A stretch of 64,000 bases of DNA, from the NCBI GenBank assembly GCA_019694835.1, contig JAIBBE010000233.1:62001-126000 (forward strand), in the 5' to 3' direction. The notes beneath the pieces are model-generated. The model saw only the letters and a list, made by a program, of their open reading frames with translations. It searched no databases and had not been told where the DNA came from. Shown here in pieces: positions 28,678 through 36,235 of the stretch (its first letter is position 1; every line of letters begins with the position of its first letter). The stretch is from Fimbriimonadaceae bacterium. GTDB taxonomy: Bacteria; Armatimonadota; Fimbriimonadia; Fimbriimonadales; Fimbriimonadaceae. A program made the translations under genes and the position numbers.

Positions 28678-30028
28678 AGGCGCCGACATCGAATACGCTC
28701 AAGAGGTTCTCGTAGGATGCACTCTTGCTTACCGCGATCTTATCCCCAACGGTTGCAAGTCCGATGCGGCACTCGCCGGACGGGGACATCAAGTGGCACG
28801 ACCGACCCGTCGCCGCGTCGAGAATCATGATCCGTCCGCCTCGCTCGCCCTCGAATCCGGCGATGGTCAGGAGGTGAACATCCCGGTGCCACGAGCCCAC
28901 GAAACTGGCCACGCTCGTGAAGGCAGGCAGGTCGATCCGGCGCTCTAATCGGGGCGGATCGACTCGGCATTCGAGCAGTGCCCCCTTGGAGGCGTCAATC
29001 ACGTAAATCCGGCCGTCCATGGTGACCGGGTGGCGGTAGGCGGTCGCACAGCCGAGATCGATCTCGCCGATCGTGCCGCCGTCGAAGTCACGGACATCGA
29101 GGCGCATTCCATCGCGGGCAACCAACGAGACAATTCCTTCGCCGACGATGCTGATAGAGAGGATTTCGCCGACAATCTCAGCGATAGGCTGAGATTCCGA
29201 AACGGTCACCCGCGAAAGCCGCGATCCGGCGGCGGCGAACACGGCCTGGTCGGTCGCGGCGAGACGGGGGAAGCCGTCCGGCGGGGTCACGAGCGGATGG
29301 GTGGCGACGGTTTCGCCCGAGGACGTGACGAACACCAATTGCGTCTTCCCCGCCTCAACCTGAGCCCCCACCCAATGCTCGCTCGAATGGGTCTGGGCGA
29401 CGAACTGCCCGGCCATCGTGCGCTCGCGAAGGAACGCGGAGGCATCAACGATGTCCACGGTCCGCGCGCCGACCGCGTAGACCTTCCCGCGCCAGGCGAG
29501 GAGCCGCCAGCTTTCGGTGGGAAGAACCTCCGTCAATCCGCATTGCCGCGAGGCGCTGCCTGGGCGATAGGTCCGCAGGGCGGCACCGTGGGCGTAAATC
29601 CAGTTTCCGCCGACCGAGATGATCGCGCCGATGCCGAATCCGGTCGGCGGCTTCTCCATCGGCTGGAGCATTTCGGGTTTGGTGACGGCGATAGGCTTGG
29701 CCGCCTCGACACTCCACTCCTGCCTCGGCGAGCCCCCCGCCATCGGCCAGGATCGCAGCGAGGACATGAGGACAACGCCCTCGCACCCCGGCGTCTCGCT
29801 TGTGGCGATATAGGTCGGATGCAGGCGTCCCGAACGCGAGCAATAGAGGAACTCCTGGCCGCAGAAGGGACAGAGGGAGGTCGGAACGTCGCCGGTTCGG
29901 AGCGGCACCGGACCCTTTCCGCAATTCGGATAGGGGCATTTCTGGACCACCGGCATGCCGCATTGGACACAGAATGTCGCCCCCGCCACGACCTCGGCCC
30001 CACACTGGCACCGTTGAACCTTGCTCAC
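28661..30028 (-). CDS. Zinc-ribbon beta-propeller-like protein, first gene of the operon
   Basis: 455 residues when started with the GTG at 30028. The frame is open further upstream, but that part is translated from repeat family A and is unlikely to be native. The N-terminus has zinc-ribbon pairs: CQCGAEVVAGATFCVQCG, then CPYPNCGK, LCPFCGQ and FLYC. From about residue 140 onward the sequence consists of short hydrophobic beta repeats (WRLLAWRGKVYAVGARTV, FVGSWHRDVHLLTIAGF), like a PQQ/WD-type propeller. No signal peptide is seen, so it is probably cytoplasmic. The operon pairs this soluble protein with two exported membrane proteins; the role is unknown. Confidence 0.6.
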   Translation of the reverse strand: MSKVQRCQCGAEVVAGATFCVQCGMPVVQKCPYPNCGKGPVPLRTGDVPTSLCPFCGQEFLYCSRSGRLHPTYIATSETPGCEGVVLMSSLRSWPMAGGSPRQEWSVEAAKPIAVTKPEMLQPMEKPPTGFGIGAIISVGGNWIYAHGAALRTYRPGSASRQCGLTEVLPTESWRLLAWRGKVYAVGARTVDIVDASAFLRERTMAGQFVAQTHSSEHWVGAQVEAGKTQLVFVTSSGETVATHPLVTPPDGFPRLAATDQAVFAAAGSRLSRVTVSESQPIAEIVGEILSISIVGEGIVSLVARDGMRLDVRDFDGGTIGEIDLGCATAYRHPVTMDGRIYVIDASKGALLECRVDPPRLERRIDLPAFTSVASFVGSWHRDVHLLTIAGFEGERGGRIMILDAATGRSCHLMSPSGECRIGLATVGDKIAVSKSASYENLLSVFDVGAYEEHA

Positions 30029-30085
30029 GTTCGTGAGTCGGACTATACCTAGCCGGTGCGAGGGCTTACGGGACCTCTGCGAGCG

Positions 30086-30222
30086 GGTGGCATGGGACGC
30101 CAATCAACGCCGGTTCGAAGGCCATAGTCCCGTGCTGCTTCCAGGTATTGACGCTAACGAGTTCGGCACGGGACTGAGGCCAGCGGCTGAATGTCCCAGG
30201 TATTTGTCGTCCCATGCCACCC
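30086..30222. repeat. Repeat family A, complete copy 1
   Basis: Outer arms GGTGGCATGGGACGcCA (left) and the inverted TGTCGTCCCATGCCACC (right) enclose a second inverted pair, AGTCCCGTGC and GCACGGGACT. The structure is therefore a nested palindrome of about 137 bp. Copy 2 follows 100 bp later; together they fill most of the 452-bp gap 30029-30480. No gene was seen in that gap. Confidence 0.9.
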
Positions 30223-30321
30223 ACTGGAGTGTAACGCCCACTCTTGTTCTGGTCTGCTTGATTGTCCCTTAACCGCCCGGCGTCATGACCGTGAACATCC
30301 CGAGGTCAAATGGTCGAGAAA

Positions 30322-30465
30322 GGGTGGCATGGGACGACAATCAAACCCGGTTCGAATAGGTGAGGCCAGAGTCCCGTGCTACTTCTAGGTATCGACGCTA
30401 CCTTCGCACGGGACTAGGGCCGTGAAGGTCGAACGTCACAGGTACCTTGTCGTCCCATGCCACCC
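30322..30465. repeat. Repeat family A, complete copy 2
   Basis: Same nested structure as 30086-30222: outer arms GGTGGCATGGGACGACA and its inverse, inner arms AGTCCCGTGC and GCACGGGACT. The two copies are in the same orientation, a BIME-like doublet. Confidence 0.9.
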
Positions 30466-30480
30466 ACGAGAACGCTCCGG

Positions 30481-30840
30481 CTAATGAGTGATCCCATAGT
30501 AGGCCTTGACCTCGGGTTTCATCCAGGCAATCAGCAATGGCACGCAGATCACGGCGGGACAGCAGAAGATCAGGGGGACGAGGATGTTGATCAGGTGGCT
30601 TACCCATGCCCAGGGCTTGACCGGGAGCCACGTCATGGCGGCATGCAGCACGGTGAAAACCGCGCCCATCCCGACGGCCATCCAGCCGACTTCTCGAATC
30701 AGGTCGGGCTTGAACAGCTCAGACTCGAAGGGGTACGGGTCGCGCACCATCCAGATGCCCAGAAGACATAGGCCGACGTTCGAAAGGGCCATCAGCCAGC
30801 AGAACGCGTGGTACCAGGGCATGATCTTCGGCCGGTTCAT
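30481..30840 (-). CDS. Small membrane protein, unknown
   Basis: 119 residues with about three hydrophobic helices (FCWLMALSNVGLCLLGIWM, VGWMAVGMGAVFTVLHAAM and LINILVPLIFCCPAVICVPL). It has no signal peptide, and no family is recognised. Its ATG overlaps the nitrilase stop by 4 bp (ATGA), so it is translated with that gene and may share its physiological context. Confidence 0.65.
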   Translation of the reverse strand: MNRPKIMPWYHAFCWLMALSNVGLCLLGIWMVRDPYPFESELFKPDLIREVGWMAVGMGAVFTVLHAAMTWLPVKPWAWVSHLINILVPLIFCCPAVICVPLLIAWMKPEVKAYYGITH

Positions 30841-31655
30841 GCGAGGGGCTCGGTGAGAACGCCGTAAAGCTCAGGGCGACGGGACCCGAAAACGTCGGTC
30901 TCGTACTTACCGGGAATGGTGACGTTTCGCTTCGTTCGGGCCTGGCTGAGGTCGAGGTCGGCCATGATGATCTCGGGCATTTCGCGGGCGCGGACGAGTG
31001 GCTCGCCGGTCGGCGAAAAAATTCCGCTCAACCCGATGAATCCGAATCCGTTCTCGTTGCCGACTCGGTTGCAGGTCGCCACGAACACTCGATTCTCGGC
31101 AGCCCGGACGGGGGCGATGTGGGTCGGTGCGAAGACCGCGCCGTCGGGCCAGTTGGTCGGCAAAACGATCAACTCGGCCCCCTTCAACGCGAGGACGCGG
31201 CAGACCTCGGGGATTCGAAGGTCGAAGCAGATGGCGACTCCGATCTTGCCCTTCGGCGTGTCGTAGACCTCAAGCGCGTCCCCGACCCCGACGAATTTGT
31301 CGAGCCCGAGTTCGGGGAGGTGGGTCTTGCGGTAGATCGCGGTGCGGTCGGGGAGAATGATTGCGGCGGAATTGAAGACCTGGCCCTCGCTGGCTTCCGC
31401 GAATCCGACGACCGCAATCACACCAAGCTCCCGCGATGCGGCTTCGATCGACTGGATCGCCGGATGAGTTGCTTCGATCGCGATCTCGCGGGCGTCGACG
31501 AGACTGTCGACGCAATAACCGGTCAGGTACGCCTCCGGAAACACGACGAGGTCAACCCCTTTCTCGGCGAGATCGCGCTGGGTCTGGACCGCGGTTTCGG
31601 CGTTCGCCATAGGCTGGCCGAAGGCAACATCCAACTGAGCACACGCAACCCGCAT
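30837..31655 (-). CDS. Carbon-nitrogen hydrolase (nitrilase superfamily)
   Basis: 272 residues, a typical length. The catalytic triad is present: Glu41 in FPEAYLTG, Lys110 in YRKTHL and Cys143 in AICFDLRIPE. These enzymes split amides or nitriles, or N-carbamoyl groups, in the cytoplasm; the exact substrate cannot be told. The related branches are omega-amidase, N-carbamoylputrescine amidase and general aliphatic amidases. It follows the 747-residue exported protein by 18 bp on the same strand. Confidence 0.9.
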   Translation of the reverse strand: MRVACAQLDVAFGQPMANAETAVQTQRDLAEKGVDLVVFPEAYLTGYCVDSLVDAREIAIEATHPAIQSIEAASRELGVIAVVGFAEASEGQVFNSAAIILPDRTAIYRKTHLPELGLDKFVGVGDALEVYDTPKGKIGVAICFDLRIPEVCRVLALKGAELIVLPTNWPDGAVFAPTHIAPVRAAENRVFVATCNRVGNENGFGFIGLSGIFSPTGEPLVRAREMPEIIMADLDLSQARTKRNVTIPGKYETDVFGSRRPELYGVLTEPLA

Positions 31656-31673
31656 GCGCCGAGTTTACCGACC

Positions 31674-33917
31674 CTACGGAGGCGGCACCGCTTGACCCAT
31701 TCCGATGCCAAAAGCGGGGAAGGGGTTCTTCTTGAGCGAGGCAACCCTCTGATCGATCCGAGCCCGGAACTTGGCTGGAAATCCTGACTCTTCCACCACG
31801 GCCGCATTCTGCCCGAGCTTATCATCGCGCAGCGAATGCTCCAAACGAACATCGGGGGCGAGATGGAACTTGAACTCCATCGTGGTCCGATCGCCAATCC
31901 GGAACTTCTCGAACTTCGGAATTTGGGCGGCGACTTCCTGGAAGTTGGGGTCTTCGGTGAAGTACTTCAGAACGGCCAACTCGTCAGGACCGAGAGCACC
32001 GTACTGTTTGACGGTTCCGCCCTTTTGTCCGACCACGAGCGCGAAGTTCTCAGCCGTGACCTTGACGTCGAGGTAGCCGGAGCCGGGCAAACCGGACGGC
32101 ATGACCTCGGTGGGTTCGTCACGGAAGTCGACTCCGCGACCCTCCGCCATCATGGCCATCATACTGAACATGTCGAACTCGTCTTCCTTGGGTTTGTCGC
32201 CGGGGCGATCGACACGCAGGTTCGCGCTGGCACCGAAGGCCATCCGCGTCACAATGTCACGCTGATCTGGTGAGAGGGTCGAGAAGTTGATCTTGCCGCC
32301 GGTCATAAGCCCCTGGCGTTGGGAGGCCGTGAGGGTCCCGTAGAGCCGGAGCATGTCCCAGTTGAGTTGGCCCATCATGCCGCCTTGCATCACGTTGGCG
32401 GCGAAATTGGCGAAGTACGGCATCGCGATGGGGGTCGACTGGGGATCTTCGGCCTTCAGAGCGTACGCGGCCATGTCGTCAAGGGGCGGGATTTCGCGCC
32501 CCACGCTGGATTTGATCAGCTTGGCGAGCGCTTCGCGGTCGACGCGCGTGCGTCGGGCTTCCGCCGGTTTCGAGGGCCGCACCACCAACCAACCATTGGA
32601 TTCGATCACGGCGGTCTCGCCGCTTTTGAGCTGCTTGTAATAGCCGCCGGCAGTCTGCTTTCGCTCGCTGGACATCATACGGAAGATCCCCCCCGCGACT
32701 GAATCCGGCATGTTGGCGACGACGTTGAGTTTCTTGAACTCGGCCATCGCCAGCACAGACTCGGAGACGTCGTAGGACAAGGGGTCGAAGCGGTCAGGCT
32801 GAAGCAACCGTTCGGCAAGTTCCTTGCTGAGCTGCGGCTCGTCGGCACCCGGGCCGTAGTACCGCGAGAAGGTGCTCGACATCTCCTCTGAGATGGGGCT
32901 GAGCTTGATCACGGGCCCGTCCTCTGCGGTTTCCGGTGCCTTTTTGGGAATCACCTGCCCTTGCGGACTGATCTCGACGTCGTCCATCTGCTCCATGAAG
33001 CTCTCGCCGAGCGGAATTCCCTGGCTCGACTCGAAGATCACTTGACCTTTGGCATCGAAGAACTTGAGACTGGCTTGAGTTCCGCCGAACATGCCGGCGC
33101 GGGTGATCACCAGCATGACTTTGGTTGGCGCGGAGGCTATGGGCTCCAGCCGGCGCGAAAAACCAGGCATGAACCGCTCGGCCCACTCCTGCATCTGCGC
33201 CATCTCGGGAGGCACGTTGGCTTCGTTCTCGGCCTTGGCTTTCTTGCTGGCCTCGACCGTTGCATTGTGCTGGGTGATGATCTCGTTGACGGTCGCCGAA
33301 TCTAACGTGAGCGGTCGCTGCATGCGCGTGGGATTGGTCGCAAAGACGACGCGACCGTCTTTGGGCATTGCTGCGATGACCGAAGCGTCGAGCGATGAAA
33401 GCAGCGTGATGATCGCCTTGTTCGCCGCACCGCCGCCGAATCCCTGCATGGCGAAGACTCGACTGGTCGCCTCCGCAGCGGCGGCAGCCTCCTGCTCACC
33501 TTCGCCGGACTTCTCCGGCTTGGGCTTCAGGCTGTCGCGCATTTCCTTGAGGGCTTTGCGCACGAGTGCAGTCCGGTCTTGAAGTTCCTTTCTTTCTTCA
33601 GCGATGTGCTTCGGTGCGTCCTTCGACAGTCGCCACACCTCGCCATCCTGCTTCCATTCACCCGAAACCGCGACCGCGATCTGGTCCATTAGCGCCTTGA
33701 GTTCGACATCTCTCACTTTGAGGATCAAGACGTCGCGATCCAGGGACGGGCTGACTTCCAGCTTGACCCCGGTCTTGGTCGCAAGGTCTTGAACGATGCG
33801 GGCGCTGGGCGCAGCGAGGGCGTCCATCGTCACCCTCTGGGAGAGGTCCTGAGCATAGGCTATGCTGCCAAGACAGGCGACGACACAAGCGGACATGCCG
33901 CGGGCTCTCATGTTCAT
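31674..33917 (-). CDS. Large exported protein with N-terminal STN-like domain, unknown
   Basis: 747 residues from the ATG at 33917; a TTG 15 bp upstream and an ATG 6 bp downstream are alternatives. A signal peptide ends near AYAQ. Residues about 35-110 resemble the STN/secretin N-terminal domain: SARIVQDLATKTGVKLEVSP, DVLILKVRDVELKALMDQI, then GEWKQDGEVWRLS. STN domains occur in secretins and TonB-linked transducers. The remaining 600 residues have no recognised domain; they include a charged helical stretch (about 110-150), and the mid-region AKLIKSSVGREIPPLDD recalls no known family. No secretin core or outer-membrane barrel signature was seen. Confidence 0.6.
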   Translation of the reverse strand: MNMRARGMSACVVACLGSIAYAQDLSQRVTMDALAAPSARIVQDLATKTGVKLEVSPSLDRDVLILKVRDVELKALMDQIAVAVSGEWKQDGEVWRLSKDAPKHIAEERKELQDRTALVRKALKEMRDSLKPKPEKSGEGEQEAAAAAEATSRVFAMQGFGGGAANKAIITLLSSLDASVIAAMPKDGRVVFATNPTRMQRPLTLDSATVNEIITQHNATVEASKKAKAENEANVPPEMAQMQEWAERFMPGFSRRLEPIASAPTKVMLVITRAGMFGGTQASLKFFDAKGQVIFESSQGIPLGESFMEQMDDVEISPQGQVIPKKAPETAEDGPVIKLSPISEEMSSTFSRYYGPGADEPQLSKELAERLLQPDRFDPLSYDVSESVLAMAEFKKLNVVANMPDSVAGGIFRMMSSERKQTAGGYYKQLKSGETAVIESNGWLVVRPSKPAEARRTRVDREALAKLIKSSVGREIPPLDDMAAYALKAEDPQSTPIAMPYFANFAANVMQGGMMGQLNWDMLRLYGTLTASQRQGLMTGGKINFSTLSPDQRDIVTRMAFGASANLRVDRPGDKPKEDEFDMFSMMAMMAEGRGVDFRDEPTEVMPSGLPGSGYLDVKVTAENFALVVGQKGGTVKQYGALGPDELAVLKYFTEDPNFQEVAAQIPKFEKFRIGDRTTMEFKFHLAPDVRLEHSLRDDKLGQNAAVVEESGFPAKFRARIDQRVASLKKNPFPAFGIGMGQAVPPP

Positions 33918-34019
33918 GGTCTTACTCTGCAATCATTGTACGGCCCAGGACCCGCATCGGTTAGGTCTTTTTGTGAATTCTCCTTTGGTCAAAGGCGGGG
34001 GATTCCATCCTAAGCGCTC

Positions 34020-34056
34020 TCGGAAGCCTCTCGTTTGAACGTCAGTACGCTTCCGA
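34020..34056. repeat. Short inverted repeat
   Basis: TCGGAAGC (34020-34027) and GCTTCCGA (34049-34056) are perfect inverses around 21 nt. It is in the 253-bp gap 33918-34170 between divergent genes, close to the family C hairpin at 34072. Confidence 0.55.
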
Positions 34057-34071
34057 AAGGGAACCCATTAT

Positions 34072-34097
34072 GCCTCCATCCTCCCAAGGATGGAGGC
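34072..34097. repeat. Hairpin repeat family C, copy 2
   Basis: GCCTCCATCC (34072-34081) and GGATGGAGGC (34088-34097) pair perfectly around the loop TCCCAA. The flanks TAT and CCCACC are shared with other family members. Confidence 0.8.
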
Positions 34098-34170
34098 CCC
34101 ACCAGCCACGAATGGCAGGGCCATCGCCAAGCCAGGCAACGTCGGGGGAAGCCCCTTCGTAAGTCTCACC

Positions 34171-34584
34171 ATGCGATGGCGAATCCTGCTGTGGCCGCTC
34201 GGGGTGACGTTGGCGTTCTTCGTCGATCGACTCGCGACGAGCCCGTGGGTGCCATTTCTCGCCGCCTTGTGGATGATGCACGCGGCGGTGCCGAGACATC
34301 GTGCGAACGACCGGATCGAACTCACGGGAGCAGCTTGTCTCACCCCGCTGATCGCGGTGGGCAGCGTCCTGATCATCGGTCTCGTTCGCCTTCTCGGATT
34401 AGAGGCCATTTGGCTTTTCAAGGTCGCGGTATTTGCGACCGCACTCCTGACGCTCTCAGAACTCGTGAAGCGGGTCTCAAACCGAAAGAAGGAGCCTCAC
34501 CAGAAGTCGGTCGTCGAAGGCCATCGCCCCGTCGGCCCCATCGTCCAAACCGCCCGCTCCCGGCGAAAGACCCCTGAGCCATAA
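34171..34584 (+). CDS. Small membrane protein, unknown
   Basis: 137 residues from the ATG at 34171; an upstream in-frame ATG would translate the family C repeat and was rejected. Three or four hydrophobic helices are visible (ILLWPLGVTLAFFVDRL, WVPFLAALWMMHAA, LTGAACLTPLIAVGSVLIIG and WLFKVAVFATALLTL). The C-terminal 40 residues are basic. The ribosome site is weak. No family is recognised. The Opp-type ATPase starts 7 bp downstream, so co-transcription is likely, but a small protein like this is not a normal peptide permease. Confidence 0.6.
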   Translation: MRWRILLWPLGVTLAFFVDRLATSPWVPFLAALWMMHAAVPRHRANDRIELTGAACLTPLIAVGSVLIIGLVRLLGLEAIWLFKVAVFATALLTLSELVKRVSNRKKEPHQKSVVEGHRPVGPIVQTARSRRKTPEP

Positions 34585-34591
34585 TCAGCCC

Positions 34592-35503
34592 GTGAGCGCG
34601 AACCTGCTGGTGGTCGAGGATGCGGAGGTCGAATTCCACGTCAAGGGTGGCGTCGTCCGGGCTCTGGATGGCGTTTCGCTCCGCGTCAACCCCGGTGAGA
34701 CGGTCGCAGTTGTGGGAGAATCGGGTTGCGGGAAGACGACCCTCGCCCGCGCAGTGCTCGGACTCCAGAAGCTCTCCAGCGGCCGCATTTCGGTGCAAGG
34801 TCACAACGTCGATGGCGTGCCGAAGGGGCTGGCGAAGTCGGTCGGCATGGTCTGGCAAGACCCTTACGCGAGCCTCGATCCGAAGTGGCGTGTCGGCAAG
34901 TCGGTGGAGGAGCCGCTGCGGCTCGAAGGTCAGACCGGCTCCATTGAGAAGATCCTGGAAAGCGTCGGCCTCGATCCGAAGATGGCGACTCGCTATCCGC
35001 ACGAACTCAGTGGCGGCCAGCGCCAGCGCATCGCGATTGCCCGCGCGCTCGCCCTCAAACCGCCTCTTGTGATCTGCGACGAGCCTACGGCGGCTCTCGA
35101 CCTCAGCATTCAGGCGCAAGTTCTGAACCTTCTCAAGGATCTCCAATCCGAGCTTCGGTGCGCATATCTCTACATTTCGCACGACTTGCTGACGGTGAGG
35201 TTCCTCGCCGACCGCATCGCCGTCATGTACCTCGGCCGGATCGTCGAGGAAGGGCCGACCGAGCAAGTCTTCGCCCATCCGCGACACCCCTACACCAAGG
35301 CGCTGCTCGAATCTGCGCCGAGCCTCCAGAACCTCGGCCACCTTCCGGAAGAAGCCAAAGGGGAAATCCCAGATCCCCGCACGCGGTTTCCTGGCTGCCG
35401 TTTCGCTGGTCGCTGCCCGAAGGCGCAGGATCTTTGCGTCGCCGAAGACCCGGCAAGCCGCGAACTCGATGGCGTCCGCGTCTGGTGCCACTTCCCGGAT
35501 TGA
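34592..35503 (+). CDS. Oligopeptide/dipeptide-type ABC transporter ATPase
   Basis: 303 residues from a GTG start. It has Walker A GESGCGKTT, a Q-loop MVWQDPYASLDP, signature LSGGQRQRIAIARAL, Walker B LVICDEPTAALD and the switch histidine in YLYISHDL. The C-terminal OppD/F-specific domain contains FPGCRFAGRCPKAQDLC, whose cysteines can hold an iron-sulfur cluster in some members. It would power import of peptides, nickel or sugars through a membrane permease, but no permease, binding protein or second ATPase is encoded beside it. Confidence 0.9.
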   Translation: MSANLLVVEDAEVEFHVKGGVVRALDGVSLRVNPGETVAVVGESGCGKTTLARAVLGLQKLSSGRISVQGHNVDGVPKGLAKSVGMVWQDPYASLDPKWRVGKSVEEPLRLEGQTGSIEKILESVGLDPKMATRYPHELSGGQRQRIAIARALALKPPLVICDEPTAALDLSIQAQVLNLLKDLQSELRCAYLYISHDLLTVRFLADRIAVMYLGRIVEEGPTEQVFAHPRHPYTKALLESAPSLQNLGHLPEEAKGEIPDPRTRFPGCRFAGRCPKAQDLCVAEDPASRELDGVRVWCHFPD

Positions 35504-35516
35504 AGATTCGCTTCCG

Positions 35517-36192
35517 GCCCCCCTCACCTGCGCCCAGAGAATTTGGCCAGCAGTGAACTTGGTGGCGGAGGAGAGGGGTTGGGGGAGAGGTTCCTCGGCG
35601 GCCTTGCAACTATGTCCAACGCGCGCCGGCGGGACGCCAGCGGTACAGTTGACAGCCCCCTCACCTGCGCCCAGAGAATTTGGCCAGCAGTGAACTTGGT
35701 GGCGGAGGAGAGGGGTTGGGGGAGAGGTTCCTCGGCGGCCTTGCAAACACCTCCCGTGTGCCGGCAGGTTGCCAGCGGTACAGTTGACAGCCCCCTCACC
35801 TGCGCCCAGAGAATTTGGCCAGCAGTGAACTTGGTGGCAGAGGAGAGGGGTTGGGGGAGAGGTTCCTCGGCGGCCTTGCAACTATGTCCAACGCGCGCCG
35901 GCGGGACGCCAGCGGTACAGTTGACAGCCCCCTCACCTGCGCCCAGAGAATTTGGCCAGCAGTGAACTTGGTGGCGGAGGAGAGGGGTTGGGGGAGAGGT
36001 TCCTCGGCGGCCTTGCAAACACCTCCCACGTGTGCCGGCAGGTTGCCAGCGGTACAGTTGACAGCCCCCTCACCTGCGCCCAGAGAGTTCGGCCAGCAGT
36101 GAACTTGGTGGCGGAGGAGAGGGGTTGGGGGAGAGGTTCCTCGGCGGCCTTGCAACTATGTCCAACGCGCGCCGGCGGGACGCCAGCGGTAC
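35517..36192. repeat. Five-unit tandem array with alternating A-B-A-B-A ends
   Basis: Units start at about 35517, 35656, 35791, 35928 and 36065 (128-139 bp each). Each begins CCCCCTCACCTGCGCCCAGA and contains the G-rich run AGGAGAGGGGTTGGGGGAGA and CCTCGGCGGCCTTGCAA. Units 1, 3 and 5 end with CGCGCCGGCGGGACGCCAGC, and units 2 and 4 end with GTGCCGGCAGGTTGCCAGC. Both are followed by GGTACAGTTGACAG except in the last unit. Units are nearly identical inside each type. The array fills the 732-bp gap between the Opp-type ATPase and der; no gene is in it. Confidence 0.95.
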
Positions 36193-36235
36193 GGGCGGCG
36201 GACACGAACGAGGCCTGAACCTTCACAATAGGGTC

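Noticed and set aside
30029..30103. Upstream extension of the zinc-ribbon protein frame
   Set aside because: It would translate part of repeat family A; conserved sequence begins near the GTG at 30028.
34418..35881. A 487-codon minus-strand frame across the Opp-type ATPase and the array
   Set aside because: It is built from repeat DNA and the antisense of the ATPase.
35517..36192. Tandem array considered as a CRISPR
   Set aside because: Units are about 137 bp, the units are themselves repeats with no short unique spacers, and no cas gene is present.
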